NCBI GenBank assembly: GCA_040510375.1
Contig: JBEVJC010000024.1
Span: forward strand, 62,001 to 126,000
DNA length: 64,000 nucleotides
Direction of reading: 5' to 3'
DNA from: JBEVJC01 sp040510375
Lineage (GTDB): Bacteria; Bacteroidota; Bacteroidia; Chitinophagales; Chitinophagaceae
Below the pieces are notes generated by a model. The model made no database searches. It was not told where the DNA came from and saw nothing but the letters and a program-made list of their open reading frames with translations. Position numbers and translations under genes: made by a program. This document shows positions 1-8,673 of the stretch, piece after piece; position 1 is the stretch's first letter, and the number at the start of each line of letters is the position of its first letter.

Positions 1-2735
1 AACACCCTCCACCTGGTGGTAAATGCATATGAAGCATTGGCATCCAGGAAAAACTGCTTGCTGTAATAACGATCAGAGAAACTATCACTGTTATAACCCG
101 CGTCATCACTGTCATCCACATAAGATGATGTATAGTTCCCTGAAACCCGCACGTTGAATTTTTTATTTTCAAAACTCACCGATGCGTTAAATATATGGGG
201 AGCAGCACCAGGTAATTTCACATTACTCCGGATCAGTTCGCCTGTTTCAGGATCAAAAATACCAGTGGTTTTTGAATGGGTATACGTGTAGTTAAGATAA
301 ATACCAAGTCCTTTCCAGATCCCTGGAAGGAAATCAAGCTGACGCTGCAATGCTACTTCGAGACCGTATACAGTAGCTCCATCGCCATTCCTGCGCTGGG
401 TAAACTCATAGGTGTCGTCATCCCCTATCGGATTTTCAATACCAGGATATGCCGCAGCAAATTCATCACGGGTATAAGCCGGATCAATATAAGTATAAAA
501 GAACTTGTCGAGTTTTTTATAGAATACTCCACCGGAAATCAATCCCACCGACTTGAAATATTTTTCTGTCATCAGGTCAAGGTTAGTAGATTTAACCGGC
601 TCGAGTGTTGGGTTTCCAACGGAGATTTCATTATCCGAAGGTTTGATATTGAAATAAGGGACAAGATCATAGTACTTGGGACGAGCCAGCGTATTGGTCC
701 ATGCCGCCTTTATTACAAATGAACCGGATAATTTGTATTTCAGGTTAATGTTTGGTAACACATCCGTATAATTATTCTTCAGGTTGGCCTGGCCTTTTAA
801 CAGCTCTTCGTCTTCAATGATATTACCGGTATAATCAAGAGAGGTATGTTCCACTCGCACCCCGATATTCGCCGATAATTTTTCAGTAAAATCCTGGTTC
901 AGGCTGAGGTACCCGGCGCTGATTGTTTCTTTTGCTTTGAAATTCCCGGCAAGGTATTCATCTGGTTTGTCCTCCTGTTCGTACAGGGCCGGATTGGTAA
1001 AGTCGAGGTTACCGAGGTAACGCGGATTAATGAACTGACCTGCTATATATTTTTTACCTGCATAAAAAGAAGTACTGCTTCTGTTGATCAATGGAAGCGA
1101 AGTGATATTGTCGATCTCATTGATTGGTTCGTATTCAAAGAAGTTATTATTACGTTCCTTTTTCTTATTCCGGAGACGGGCACCAAATTTCAGGAAACCT
1201 GGTTGGCCATACACCAGTGACAGAGGAACCTCGAAGTTCAGTTTCGCATTTACATCCCGCTCAAACTGATCCTGGAACTGTTCAGTGAGTTCATCCAGAT
1301 TGGTATAATCATTCAATGAAGTGTTATCATATAAGATGGGGAACCTGGTATTGGAGATGTCCTGCGTAACATCGATATCTTCCTGTCCAAGGGCGATATA
1401 ACGCTCGTGGGGGCGTTTCTCCGAAGCCTTTGCATACTGGATACTCCAGTTTGTCCTGATCCTGCCAAACAGGTGATCACCTCTTAAAGCAAGGTTCCTT
1501 ACGCGCTGGTCTTCCAGTCGGCGATTTGCATTGCGGCCATTATCAAGACCTCCCTTGGTCTGACGCAGGACTTCACCGTTGGAATAACCGGTAATATTTC
1601 CAGCTGCATCATATTGGAGATCGTCAGCATAATCTTCCGGATCACCCTTGTATCTGTGACGAAGACGGAAACGGTTTTCCTTATCATCGCGCCAGTTGTA
1701 ATTACCATTAAGCGTAATAGTATGCACCGGACTGATTTTGTAATCGAGACTCAGTGAAGCACTGCGACGGATCCGGAGTTCATCATAAACACGGAGATCA
1801 TGATCACTTACAAAAGTTTTTCCGTTTTCATCCTTACTCCACACAGCTTCCACATTGTCCGAACCAAATTTGTTGCGATTATACGAGCCACTGAAAACAA
1901 ATCCAAGTTTATTATGGGCAAAACGGTTACCCACCACCACATTGGCTGTTCCCATGAAACCATTGTCGCGGATCGGATTATAACCGCCAGCGAGAGTACC
2001 CGACACCCTGAGGCCATTTGGTGCGGAGCGTGATACAAGGTTAACCGAACCACCGATTGCATCAGCATCCATATCGGCAGTCAGCGTTTTATTTACTTCA
2101 ACTGTCTGGATCATATCGGAAGGGATCAGGTCCAGCTGAACCCGGCGGTTATCGCCTTCGGCAGATGGGATTCTTTCACCGTTAAATGTTACTGAATTGA
2201 ATTCAGGACCCATTCCTCGCACAACGATATTACGCGCTTCGCCCTGGTCGTTCTGCATGGTAATACCCGGCACACGTTTAATGGCATCGCCGATATTGGC
2301 ATCGGGGAAACGACCCATCTGGTCGGCACTGATTATATTGGTAATATTATCACTGTTCTTTTGCTGGTTAAGTGCACGGGCCTGACCTTTGAGGCGATCG
2401 CCCAATACCATTACCCCATTGGATGTAATATAAGAACCGGTAAGGGTTTCGGCAATCTGTGTGTTGCCCTGGCTTACCTCAATGTCTTTTGAAAGCGGAG
2501 TATACCCGATGTAAGTAATGACCAGTTTGTAGTTCGCGGGTTTGATGCCTGCCAGAACGATTTCGCCCGACTGATTAGTCACCCCGCCATAATTTCCCGG
2601 TGTCAGTAATACTGATGCACCCGGAAGGCTGAGGTTATCATTATCCTTTACTTTAATGGTAATGGTGCTGGTTTGCGCCAATACAGGGAGGGTGATGATG
2701 AACAGAGCAATCACCGAAGCGATAAACTTCTTCAT
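1..2735 (-). CDS. TonB-dependent receptor (C-terminus cut by window edge)
   Basis: This is the first ~911 residues of an outer-membrane TonB-dependent receptor; the frame is open to base 1, so the end of the barrel is missing. The ATG at 2735 starts a typical signal peptide (MKKFIASVIALF... ending LAQ, ~residues 1-21). A carboxypeptidase-regulatory-like beta-sandwich follows (~22-105), then the plug with RNIVVRGMGPEFNSVTFNG and VEVNKTLTADMDADAIGGS, then barrel strands rich in aromatic and Asn/Asp residues. The ADMDADAIGGS plug motif resembles the TonB-Xanth-Caul class of receptors rather than SusC, and no SusD partner lies on the visible side. It is divergent from the UvrA-like gene across a 114-bp gap. 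The ligand cannot be read from the sequence. Confidence 0.93.
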   Translation of the reverse strand, partial: MKKFIASVIALFIITLPVLAQTSTITIKVKDNDNLSLPGASVLLTPGNYGGVTNQSGEIVLAGIKPANYKLVITYIGYTPLSKDIEVSQGNTQIAETLTGSYITSNGVMVLGDRLKGQARALNQQKNSDNITNIISADQMGRFPDANIGDAIKRVPGITMQNDQGEARNIVVRGMGPEFNSVTFNGERIPSAEGDNRRVQLDLIPSDMIQTVEVNKTLTADMDADAIGGSVNLVSRSAPNGLRVSGTLAGGYNPIRDNGFMGTANVVVGNRFAHNKLGFVFSGSYNRNKFGSDNVEAVWSKDENGKTFVSDHDLRVYDELRIRRSASLSLDYKISPVHTITLNGNYNWRDDKENRFRLRHRYKGDPEDYADDLQYDAAGNITGYSNGEVLRQTKGGLDNGRNANRRLEDQRVRNLALRGDHLFGRIRTNWSIQYAKASEKRPHERYIALGQEDIDVTQDISNTRFPILYDNTSLNDYTNLDELTEQFQDQFERDVNAKLNFEVPLSLVYGQPGFLKFGARLRNKKKERNNNFFEYEPINEIDNITSLPLINRSSTSFYAGKKYIAGQFINPRYLGNLDFTNPALYEQEDKPDEYLAGNFKAKETISAGYLSLNQDFTEKLSANIGVRVEHTSLDYTGNIIEDEELLKGQANLKNNYTDVLPNINLKYKLSGSFVIKAAWTNTLARPKYYDLVPYFNIKPSDNEISVGNPTLEPVKSTNLDLMTEKYFKSVGLISGGVFYKKLDKFFYTYIDPAYTRDEFAAAYPGIENPIGDDDTYEFTQRRNGDGATVYGLEVALQRQLDFLPGIWKGLGIYLNYTYTHSKTTGIFDPETGELIRSNVKLPGAAPHIFNASVSFENKKFNVRVSGNYTSSYVDDSDDAGYNSDSFSDRYYSKQFFLDANASYAFTTRWRV

Positions 2736-2849
2736 AAGCAGTAGTAATTTGCGGCGAAACTATCCCGCCCTTGTTAAGCGAATGTTAACTCAATATGAGC
2801 AAATGGTTAACCACCCCATGCAGGGGCATGAAGTTTGTATTTATCGGTT

Positions 2850-5372
2850 ATGGCAAAGGATTTCAGCGACAATGGCTTTATTGATGTACGCGGCGCAAGG
2901 GAACATAATCTAAAAAATATTTCGGTCAGTATTCCCCGGAATGCATTGGTGGTCTTTACCGGCGTATCCGGGTCGGGCAAGTCTTCACTTGCGTTTGGCA
3001 CCCTGTACGCCGAAGCACAGCGTCGTTATCTGGAATCGGTATCGCCTTACGCGCGACGGCTTTTTAACCAGATGGCTGTTCCTGAAGTGGATGAGATCCA
3101 GGGTTTGCCCCCGGCGATTGCCCTGCAACAGCAACGTGGATCGGGAACTACCCGTTCTTCAGTTGGTAGTGTTACCACTCTTTCCAATCTTTTAAGGATG
3201 TTGTATTCACGTGCAGGTGAATACCCGCCGGGCCAGTCGATTATTTACGCAGAAGCATTCTCCCCCAATACACCAGAAGGAGCCTGTCCCAATTGCCATG
3301 GTCTTGGGCGCGTATTCGAGGTTACTGAAAAGTCGATGGTTCCCGACGACAGACTCAGCATCCGCGAACGCGCGGTTGCCGCATGGCCATCGGCCTGGCA
3401 GGGACAGAATCTCCGTGACATTCTTACTACACTTGGCCATAATGTAGATATACCATGGAAGGATCTTCCGAAAAAAACGCGCGACTGGATCCTGTTCACC
3501 GATGAACAACCCGTGGTACCGGTGTATCCTGGTTTCAGTATCCGTGAAGTAAAGGAAGCGATCCGCCAGAAAATGCCACCAGCTTATAAAGGCACATTTA
3601 CCGGTGTAAGGAAATATGTACTGCAGACCTTTGCCACATCACAAAGTGCCCTGATGAAAAAACGCGTGTCGCAATATATGATCAGTGCGGAATGCCCCGT
3701 GTGTAAAGGGAAACGATTGAAGAAAGAATCACTTTCAATAAAATTCGACGGGTATGATATAACGGAAATGTCGAGGATCCCATTAAAACAACTTGCAACC
3801 AGGTTTGCGCCATTTGCCGATCAAGGGTATATAAAAAATTCCTTTGAAAAAGATCATCCAGAAAAAGCAATCGTGCGGTCGAGGATCGCATTGGACCTGA
3901 TGAGCCGGCTGGAACTCTTGCTGAAACTGGGTTTGGGCTACCTCACACTGGAACGGAGCACTCCCACCCTTTCACCTGGTGAACTACAGAGACTGCGACT
4001 GGCCACCCAGATCCATTCCAATTTATTCGGGGTTGTGTATGTATTGGATGAACCTTCAGCAGGTCTGCATCCCGCAGATACGGAAGCATTACTTGATGCA
4101 TTAGGGTTATTGAAAAAAGCAGGTAATTCAATATTTGTGGTAGAACATGAGCTGGATGTAATCAGGCGGGCGGACTGGATCATTGACGTGGGACCAGCTG
4201 CCGGTCAGCAAGGTGGTGAAATATTATATAGCGGTAAACCCGATGGATTGGAAGACGTAAAGTTATCACAGACCGCCCGCTACCTGTTTGATCACCGCCC
4301 CTTTAAAACAAAAGAATCAAGAACAGCAACCGGTTTTCTAAAACTGGAAGCCATCAGCCGGAATAATTTGAATTCAATTGATCTTTCGATACCACTTGGC
4401 GTGTTTACCAGTATCACGGGAGTATCCGGATCGGGTAAGTCGAGCCTGGTAAGCCAGGCATTGGTAGAACTGATCTCCGCACACCTGGGGCATGAACCCA
4501 TAGTAGAGGAAATGGAACCCGACCTCAATGAAGAGGTAGTGGAAACAGTTACCAGCGGACGGATAACAGGTGGTATGGAAATGGTGAAACGATTGATTGT
4601 GGTGGACCAGAAACCCATTGGTCGCACTCCCCGATCGAACCTTGCCACCTACACCGGTTTGTTTGATCATGTGCGCAAACTTTTTGCCTCCACCAAAATG
4701 GCAAAGAGCCGCAAGTATGATGCGGGCAGGTTTTCATTCAACGTGCCAAAAGGAAGATGTGAGAATTGCCAGGGCGAAGGTTTTGTCATGGTGGAGTTAC
4801 TGTTCCTCCCAAGTGTATATGCACCCTGTCCCGTTTGTAGTGGCACAAGATATAATGCAAAAACACTGGAGATAAAATATAAGGATAAAAATATTGCAGA
4901 AGTGCTGGGAATGACGGTGGATGCGGCTTTCCGGTTTTTCGATGAGGACCTGACGGTAAGCCGGCCACTTGGAGTATTAAAGGAAGTGGGATTGGGTTAC
5001 CTGCGGCTGGGACAATCGGCCACCGAGTTATCGGGTGGTGAGGCACAACGGATCAAACTCGCCACCGAACTGCAACGTTTACAAAAAGGTGAATCCATTT
5101 ATATACTCGATGAACCCACTACCGGTCTTCATCCGGCCGATGTGGAGAAACTGATGAAACAACTGGAAGGATTGGTAGATGCGGGTAATACAGTAATAGC
5201 AGTAGAACATGATATGCGCGTTATTGCCGGCAGTGATTATGTGATCGATATTGGTCCGGGTGCAGGTGATGAAGGTGGTAAAATTGTTGGCAGCGGCACA
5301 CCCCGCGAACTGGCAAATCTGAAAGGCAGCAGGACCGCCGTGTTCCTGAAAAAATTCCTGGAGGGTATCTAG
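2850..5372 (+). CDS. UvrA2-type excinuclease ABC subunit A-like ATPase
   Basis: UvrA-family DNA-damage-recognition ATPase with two ABC cassettes. Visible motifs: Walker A GVSGSGKSS twice (~residues 38-46 and ~525), signatures LSPGE and LSGGE, Walker B VLDEPSAGLH and ILDEPTTGLH, and zinc-binding cysteine pairs CPNC/CPVC in the first half and CENC/CPVC in the second. At ~840 aa it is about 100 residues shorter than canonical UvrA (~940). The stretch after the first Q-loop region goes almost directly to the CPNC zinc motif, so the UvrB-binding domain appears to be absent. That is the hallmark of UvrA2/drug-resistance-type paralogues, so it should not be named uvrA. I chose ATG 2850 (MAKDFSDN) over an in-frame TTG at 2835. 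Its stop overlaps that of the convergent LacI gene. Confidence 0.9.
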   Translation: MAKDFSDNGFIDVRGAREHNLKNISVSIPRNALVVFTGVSGSGKSSLAFGTLYAEAQRRYLESVSPYARRLFNQMAVPEVDEIQGLPPAIALQQQRGSGTTRSSVGSVTTLSNLLRMLYSRAGEYPPGQSIIYAEAFSPNTPEGACPNCHGLGRVFEVTEKSMVPDDRLSIRERAVAAWPSAWQGQNLRDILTTLGHNVDIPWKDLPKKTRDWILFTDEQPVVPVYPGFSIREVKEAIRQKMPPAYKGTFTGVRKYVLQTFATSQSALMKKRVSQYMISAECPVCKGKRLKKESLSIKFDGYDITEMSRIPLKQLATRFAPFADQGYIKNSFEKDHPEKAIVRSRIALDLMSRLELLLKLGLGYLTLERSTPTLSPGELQRLRLATQIHSNLFGVVYVLDEPSAGLHPADTEALLDALGLLKKAGNSIFVVEHELDVIRRADWIIDVGPAAGQQGGEILYSGKPDGLEDVKLSQTARYLFDHRPFKTKESRTATGFLKLEAISRNNLNSIDLSIPLGVFTSITGVSGSGKSSLVSQALVELISAHLGHEPIVEEMEPDLNEEVVETVTSGRITGGMEMVKRLIVVDQKPIGRTPRSNLATYTGLFDHVRKLFASTKMAKSRKYDAGRFSFNVPKGRCENCQGEGFVMVELLFLPSVYAPCPVCSGTRYNAKTLEIKYKDKNIAEVLGMTVDAAFRFFDEDLTVSRPLGVLKEVGLGYLRLGQSATELSGGEAQRIKLATELQRLQKGESIYILDEPTTGLHPADVEKLMKQLEGLVDAGNTVIAVEHDMRVIAGSDYVIDIGPGAGDEGGKIVGSGTPRELANLKGSRTAVFLKKFLEGI

Positions 5373-6415
5373 TTTCCTTTCTTTTTAACAGGCATGGATG
5401 ATTCACGGATTACCAGTTGGGCCGGAAGAAAAATCCGTACCGGCGTTTTCGGGTTTGTAATTCCTTCCAGTAACATACGTGTTGCCTGCTGTCCGATTTC
5501 GGTTAATGGTTGCCTGATATACGTGAGCGGGGAATAAAAAAAATCAAAGATCTCAGTCTCGTCAAACCCAACCAGGGAAACTTTTTCCGGCACATGGATT
5601 TTTTTTGAATGTATATATTTCAAACCTGCAGCGGCTATCCTATTGGATCCGAAAAGAATTGCATCGACCGGTTTTTTCAAATCCAGTAAAGACTGCACCG
5701 CCTTGCCGATCTCAACAGTGTTATTTCCGATATCTACTTTGCGGATCAGTTCCGCAGTTGGTTCTATGTTCCCGGCTTTCAACGCGGACTTATAACCTTC
5801 AATCCGATCGTCGAGATGATGAAGGGTGGAATTATACGAGATCATACCGATTCGTTTGCGACCCTGGTCAAGCAGGTGGGTTACTGCTTCAAAGGAAGCC
5901 TTGTGGTTATCGATGCCAACCGAATTGCAATCTATCCCGGGAAAATAACGGTCCACCAAAACAAATGGTGTACCCTGTTTTATCAACTGCCGGATCTGTT
6001 TCTCAGAATTGGCCGGAGGGAAAATAATCAGTCCATCCACCTGGCGGTTCATTAATGCATTGATTAGTTTTCCTGATTTAAGATCCGTTTCATCTGAACT
6101 ACCGAAGATCACCGTATAACCCAGTTTATCTGCTTCGTCTTCAATAATACGGGCCAGGCTGGAAGAAAACGGATTGGATATATCTGCTACTACCAGTCCA
6201 ATGGTATTGGTGCGGCGGGTTTTTAAACTTCTTGCTATATGATTGGGCTGGTAATTAAGTTTTGTTGCCGTTTGCCGGATCTTCTTCGCAACCTCTTTTC
6301 CTATACGTCCTTCCATCCTGCCGTTAAGTACATACGAAACCAGGGCTGTTGAAACGCCCACCCTGGCTGCAATATCTTTTAAAGAGGTCTTTTTTTGCAT
6401 AAATTCCTTCTCCAA
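5369..6415 (-). CDS. LacI-family transcriptional regulator
   Basis: Sugar-responsive repressor of the LacI/GalR family, 348 aa, the usual length. The N-terminal helix-turn-helix reads SLKDIAARVGVSTALVSYVLNG, followed by the hinge helix region (NYQPNHIARSLKTRRTNTIG) and a periplasmic-binding-protein-like effector domain. Two Met codons are possible starts (6415 and 6400, the second giving MQKKTSLKDIA); the second fits the family length as well. It is convergent with the UvrA2 gene and divergent from the methylglyoxal-synthase-like gene. A LacI-type operator (6468-6483) lies in the shared upstream region, so autoregulation and control of that neighbour are both plausible. A GH32 gene lies one gene further, so a fructoside-derived effector is a reasonable guess but not shown. 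Confidence 0.93.
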   Translation of the reverse strand: MEKEFMQKKTSLKDIAARVGVSTALVSYVLNGRMEGRIGKEVAKKIRQTATKLNYQPNHIARSLKTRRTNTIGLVVADISNPFSSSLARIIEDEADKLGYTVIFGSSDETDLKSGKLINALMNRQVDGLIIFPPANSEKQIRQLIKQGTPFVLVDRYFPGIDCNSVGIDNHKASFEAVTHLLDQGRKRIGMISYNSTLHHLDDRIEGYKSALKAGNIEPTAELIRKVDIGNNTVEIGKAVQSLLDLKKPVDAILFGSNRIAAAGLKYIHSKKIHVPEKVSLVGFDETEIFDFFYSPLTYIRQPLTEIGQQATRMLLEGITNPKTPVRIFLPAQLVIRESSMPVKKKGN

Positions 6416-6467
6416 ACGTTAAGGAGATGCTATAAACCCATCCTGTGAGCGGGGAGGTATGGCGTCT

Positions 6468-6483
6468 GTTTAATCGTTTAAAC
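6468..6483. promoter_or_regulatory. Candidate LacI operator
   Basis: GTTTAATCGTTTAAAC is a near-perfect palindrome around a central CG, the classic LacI-family operator form. Read as 7-bp half-sites around CG it has one mismatch. It lies 53 bp upstream of the lacI start and overlaps the expected -33 position of the promoter of the downstream plus-strand gene, a repressor position. Confidence 0.6.
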
Positions 6484-6492
6484 AAAATTACG

Positions 6493-6500
6493 TATCTTTG
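6493..6500 (+). promoter_or_regulatory. Bacteroidota -7 box of the MGS-like gene
   Basis: TATCTTTG matches TAnnTTTG exactly. Transcription would start near 6505, giving a ~35-nt leader before the ATG at 6541. The -33 region is occupied by the LacI operator candidate. Confidence 0.6.
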
Positions 6501-6540
6501 TCCTGTCAAAATCCCGAAAAACCAAAAGAAAAATTAAATT

Positions 6541-6984
6541 ATGAACACTACAGATAATAACACAAAAACGAAACGTATCGCGATAATCGCGAATACGAAT
6601 CACAAAACCCATCTTATTGAATGGGCCTTTGTCAACAAGGACATTTTAAGTAAACACGAGATTTTTGCCAATGGCAAAACGGCCCTGGTACTGGAAGGAA
6701 CATTGAATACGCCCGTTACTGAACTGGCATCGAGAACCCTTGGTGGTTACCGGGATCTTACGAAACTGATTGAACGCGGATTGATGGATGTATTGATCAT
6801 CCTGAACTACGACAAGATCAGTGAGAAAAGGCAGAAACAGATCAGCGAATTGTTACACACTGCGATGGAACAAAACATAGTAGTAGCGGTTAACCGGACT
6901 ACTGCTGATATTGTAATGACCACACTCGCTGCTGATCTCAATCAGTCAGGTGATTCCCAGAATCAACTGACCCGGGTTGTATGA
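6541..6984 (+). CDS. Methylglyoxal-synthase-fold protein lacking catalytic residues
   Basis: A 147-aa protein that aligns without gaps to the core of methylglyoxal synthase MgsA (from memory of the E. coli sequence): IAIIANTNHK, IFANGKTALV, SRTLGGYRDL, MDVLIILNY and VNRTTAD correspond to the family blocks. MgsA converts dihydroxyacetone phosphate to methylglyoxal using Asp71 as base, with Asp20, His98 and Asp101 nearby. Here those positions are Tyr70, Thr19, Arg97 and Gln100, and the phosphate-loop threonines 45 and 47 are Asn and Lys. The fold call is good, but the enzyme call is not supported. It may be a binding or regulatory member of the MGS-like domain superfamily. It has a clean Bacteroidota promoter overlapped by a LacI operator, so expression is probably carbon-source controlled. 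Confidence 0.75.
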   Translation: MNTTDNNTKTKRIAIIANTNHKTHLIEWAFVNKDILSKHEIFANGKTALVLEGTLNTPVTELASRTLGGYRDLTKLIERGLMDVLIILNYDKISEKRQKQISELLHTAMEQNIVVAVNRTTADIVMTTLAADLNQSGDSQNQLTRVV

Positions 6985-7053
6985 ATTGACCCAACACCTT
7001 ATCATCCGATAAAACAATCGATTTAAAGCCCTTCAACCTGGCTGTTCTGAACC

Positions 7054-7089
7054 CCGGTTGGAAAGAGTAAACCTATTTTTTCCAACCGG
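7054..7089. terminator. Hairpin between convergent genes
   Basis: An 11-bp perfect inverted repeat (CCGGTTGGAAA / TTTCCAACCGG, 14-nt loop) in the gap between the MGS-like gene and the GH32 gene. It is placed to end both transcripts. There is no clean T-run immediately downstream, so termination in either direction is inferred from position and stem strength. Confidence 0.5.
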
Positions 7090-7108
7090 ATCACAGATCA
7101 GTATTTAA

Positions 7109-8650
7109 CTATTTTGCAGCTGTTGGTATCAACCGGTAGGTTCCCAGGTTTTGGATCTGCTGAAGCCCCGCGGAGGACAATGTTGCCAATGTATAAGCGG
7201 GTACCGGGAAAAAAATATCGGTCATTACAGTTAATCCCCCATCTGCAAAAAACTCCACTGACATTACATCCACAATAAGGTTTACCGAAATGCGGTCGTT
7301 TGTAGAAATCCGCGGAGCCCAGTGCCGTTTGGCGAAACCCGGATAAAAATTATCAATACCCCCTTCGGTCCGGTCGATATAAAACCTGTTGGACTCCTTA
7401 TCAAAACCTACCACAGTTTTTGATTTTGTATTACTCAACGTTACATTAAAATCATTGACAGGCAGGTCAAAATGTAAACGCATCAGGCTATCTCCTTCGG
7501 ATAAAGTCCATCCGGGCTTTCCGCTATCACCCTTATCCATGGTCCATTTCAGCGCCTCATTTTTCTTTGTAAGTGCTTTCTCTTCTCCGCGCGGCTGATC
7601 ATTCTTATCCAGCCTGGCGACTTCCTTCGCCGGCACCGATACCAGCCATGGTTTGCCATTCACTTCTTTTAATCCAAGTTCCCGGGGCAGGGTCATGGCG
7701 CTTCTCCATTTTACCGTTGGCACTGATTCAGCGTACAACCAGTTACTCATCCATCCGATCAGGATTACGCGGTCTCCGGTATTGTTAATGGTAACGCCCG
7801 CATAGTTATCCGTTCCATAGTCCATGAACCTGGTGGTTGTATCAGCGGGAATAAAATTCTTTCCGTCAAAATCACCAATAAAGTATTGTGTTGCTGAACC
7901 ACCATTGGGGCCACCCGGATTTATACTCACCAGCAATACCCAGTATTCCTTTCCCTTATGGGTCAGTGGAAACAGGTCGGGACATTCCCATACGCCGCCA
8001 TGTGCACCAAGGGTTTCACCAAACTCACTGAGTTTAGTCCAGTCCTTCAGGTTGGGCGATGAATAAAAACTGATCCTGTCCTTCGTGGCCAGGGTCATCA
8101 CCCATTTACTGATCTTTTTATTCCAGTTAACCTTTGGGTCGCGGAAATCAACAATCCCCGGATTTTTTAATACGGGATTGCCTGCATACTTGGTCCAGGT
8201 CATTCCATCATCAAGACTATACGCCAGGCTTTGTACCTGGTAATCTTTTCGTTTTTCTTTTTCACCAACCGGATCATGATGTGTGAAAATAGCCACGATG
8301 GGGGTCTTCCCGTTTTTACCAAAACCGCTTGTATTGTTTTTATCCACCACAGCACTACCTGAAAAAATATAACCCAGGCTATCGGGATACAGCGCGATCG
8401 GCTCCTCCTTCCAATTGAGTAAATTTTTACTGGTAGCATGTCCCCAATGCATGGGTCCCCATTTTGTACCACCCGGGTAATATTGAAAAAACAGGTGGTA
8501 TACGCCATTGTTATAATACATCCCGTTGGGATCATTCATCCAATGTTCAGTAGGGGAAAAATGGAGTTGTGGACGAAACTGCCCTGTCTGCGCAGGCGCA
8601 TTTATAGCCAGTATAATAACCAGCAACAGGTTTAATAGTCGGTATGGCAT
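7109..8650 (-). CDS. GH32 fructanase (levanase/inulinase/sucrose hydrolase type)
   Basis: Secreted glycoside hydrolase family 32 enzyme, 513 aa, releasing fructose from beta-fructans or sucrose. A signal peptide (~1-20, ending APA) is followed by a five-bladed propeller with the three catalytic blocks: WMNDPNG (nucleophile Asp40), FRDP (transition-state stabiliser Asp171) and WECPD (acid/base Glu222). The C-terminal ~150 residues form the usual beta-sandwich. No SusC/SusD or fructokinase gene is adjacent. It sits 23 bp downstream of the metal-cluster barrel gene on the same strand, which is odd for a sugar enzyme. The nearby LacI regulator (5369-6415) is a possible controller, although no operator was seen in front of this gene. 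Confidence 0.93.
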   Translation of the reverse strand: MPYRLLNLLLVIILAINAPAQTGQFRPQLHFSPTEHWMNDPNGMYYNNGVYHLFFQYYPGGTKWGPMHWGHATSKNLLNWKEEPIALYPDSLGYIFSGSAVVDKNNTSGFGKNGKTPIVAIFTHHDPVGEKEKRKDYQVQSLAYSLDDGMTWTKYAGNPVLKNPGIVDFRDPKVNWNKKISKWVMTLATKDRISFYSSPNLKDWTKLSEFGETLGAHGGVWECPDLFPLTHKGKEYWVLLVSINPGGPNGGSATQYFIGDFDGKNFIPADTTTRFMDYGTDNYAGVTINNTGDRVILIGWMSNWLYAESVPTVKWRSAMTLPRELGLKEVNGKPWLVSVPAKEVARLDKNDQPRGEEKALTKKNEALKWTMDKGDSGKPGWTLSEGDSLMRLHFDLPVNDFNVTLSNTKSKTVVGFDKESNRFYIDRTEGGIDNFYPGFAKRHWAPRISTNDRISVNLIVDVMSVEFFADGGLTVMTDIFFPVPAYTLATLSSAGLQQIQNLGTYRLIPTAAK

Positions 8651-8673
8651 CGCAATGGTTTGAGTACTGTAAA

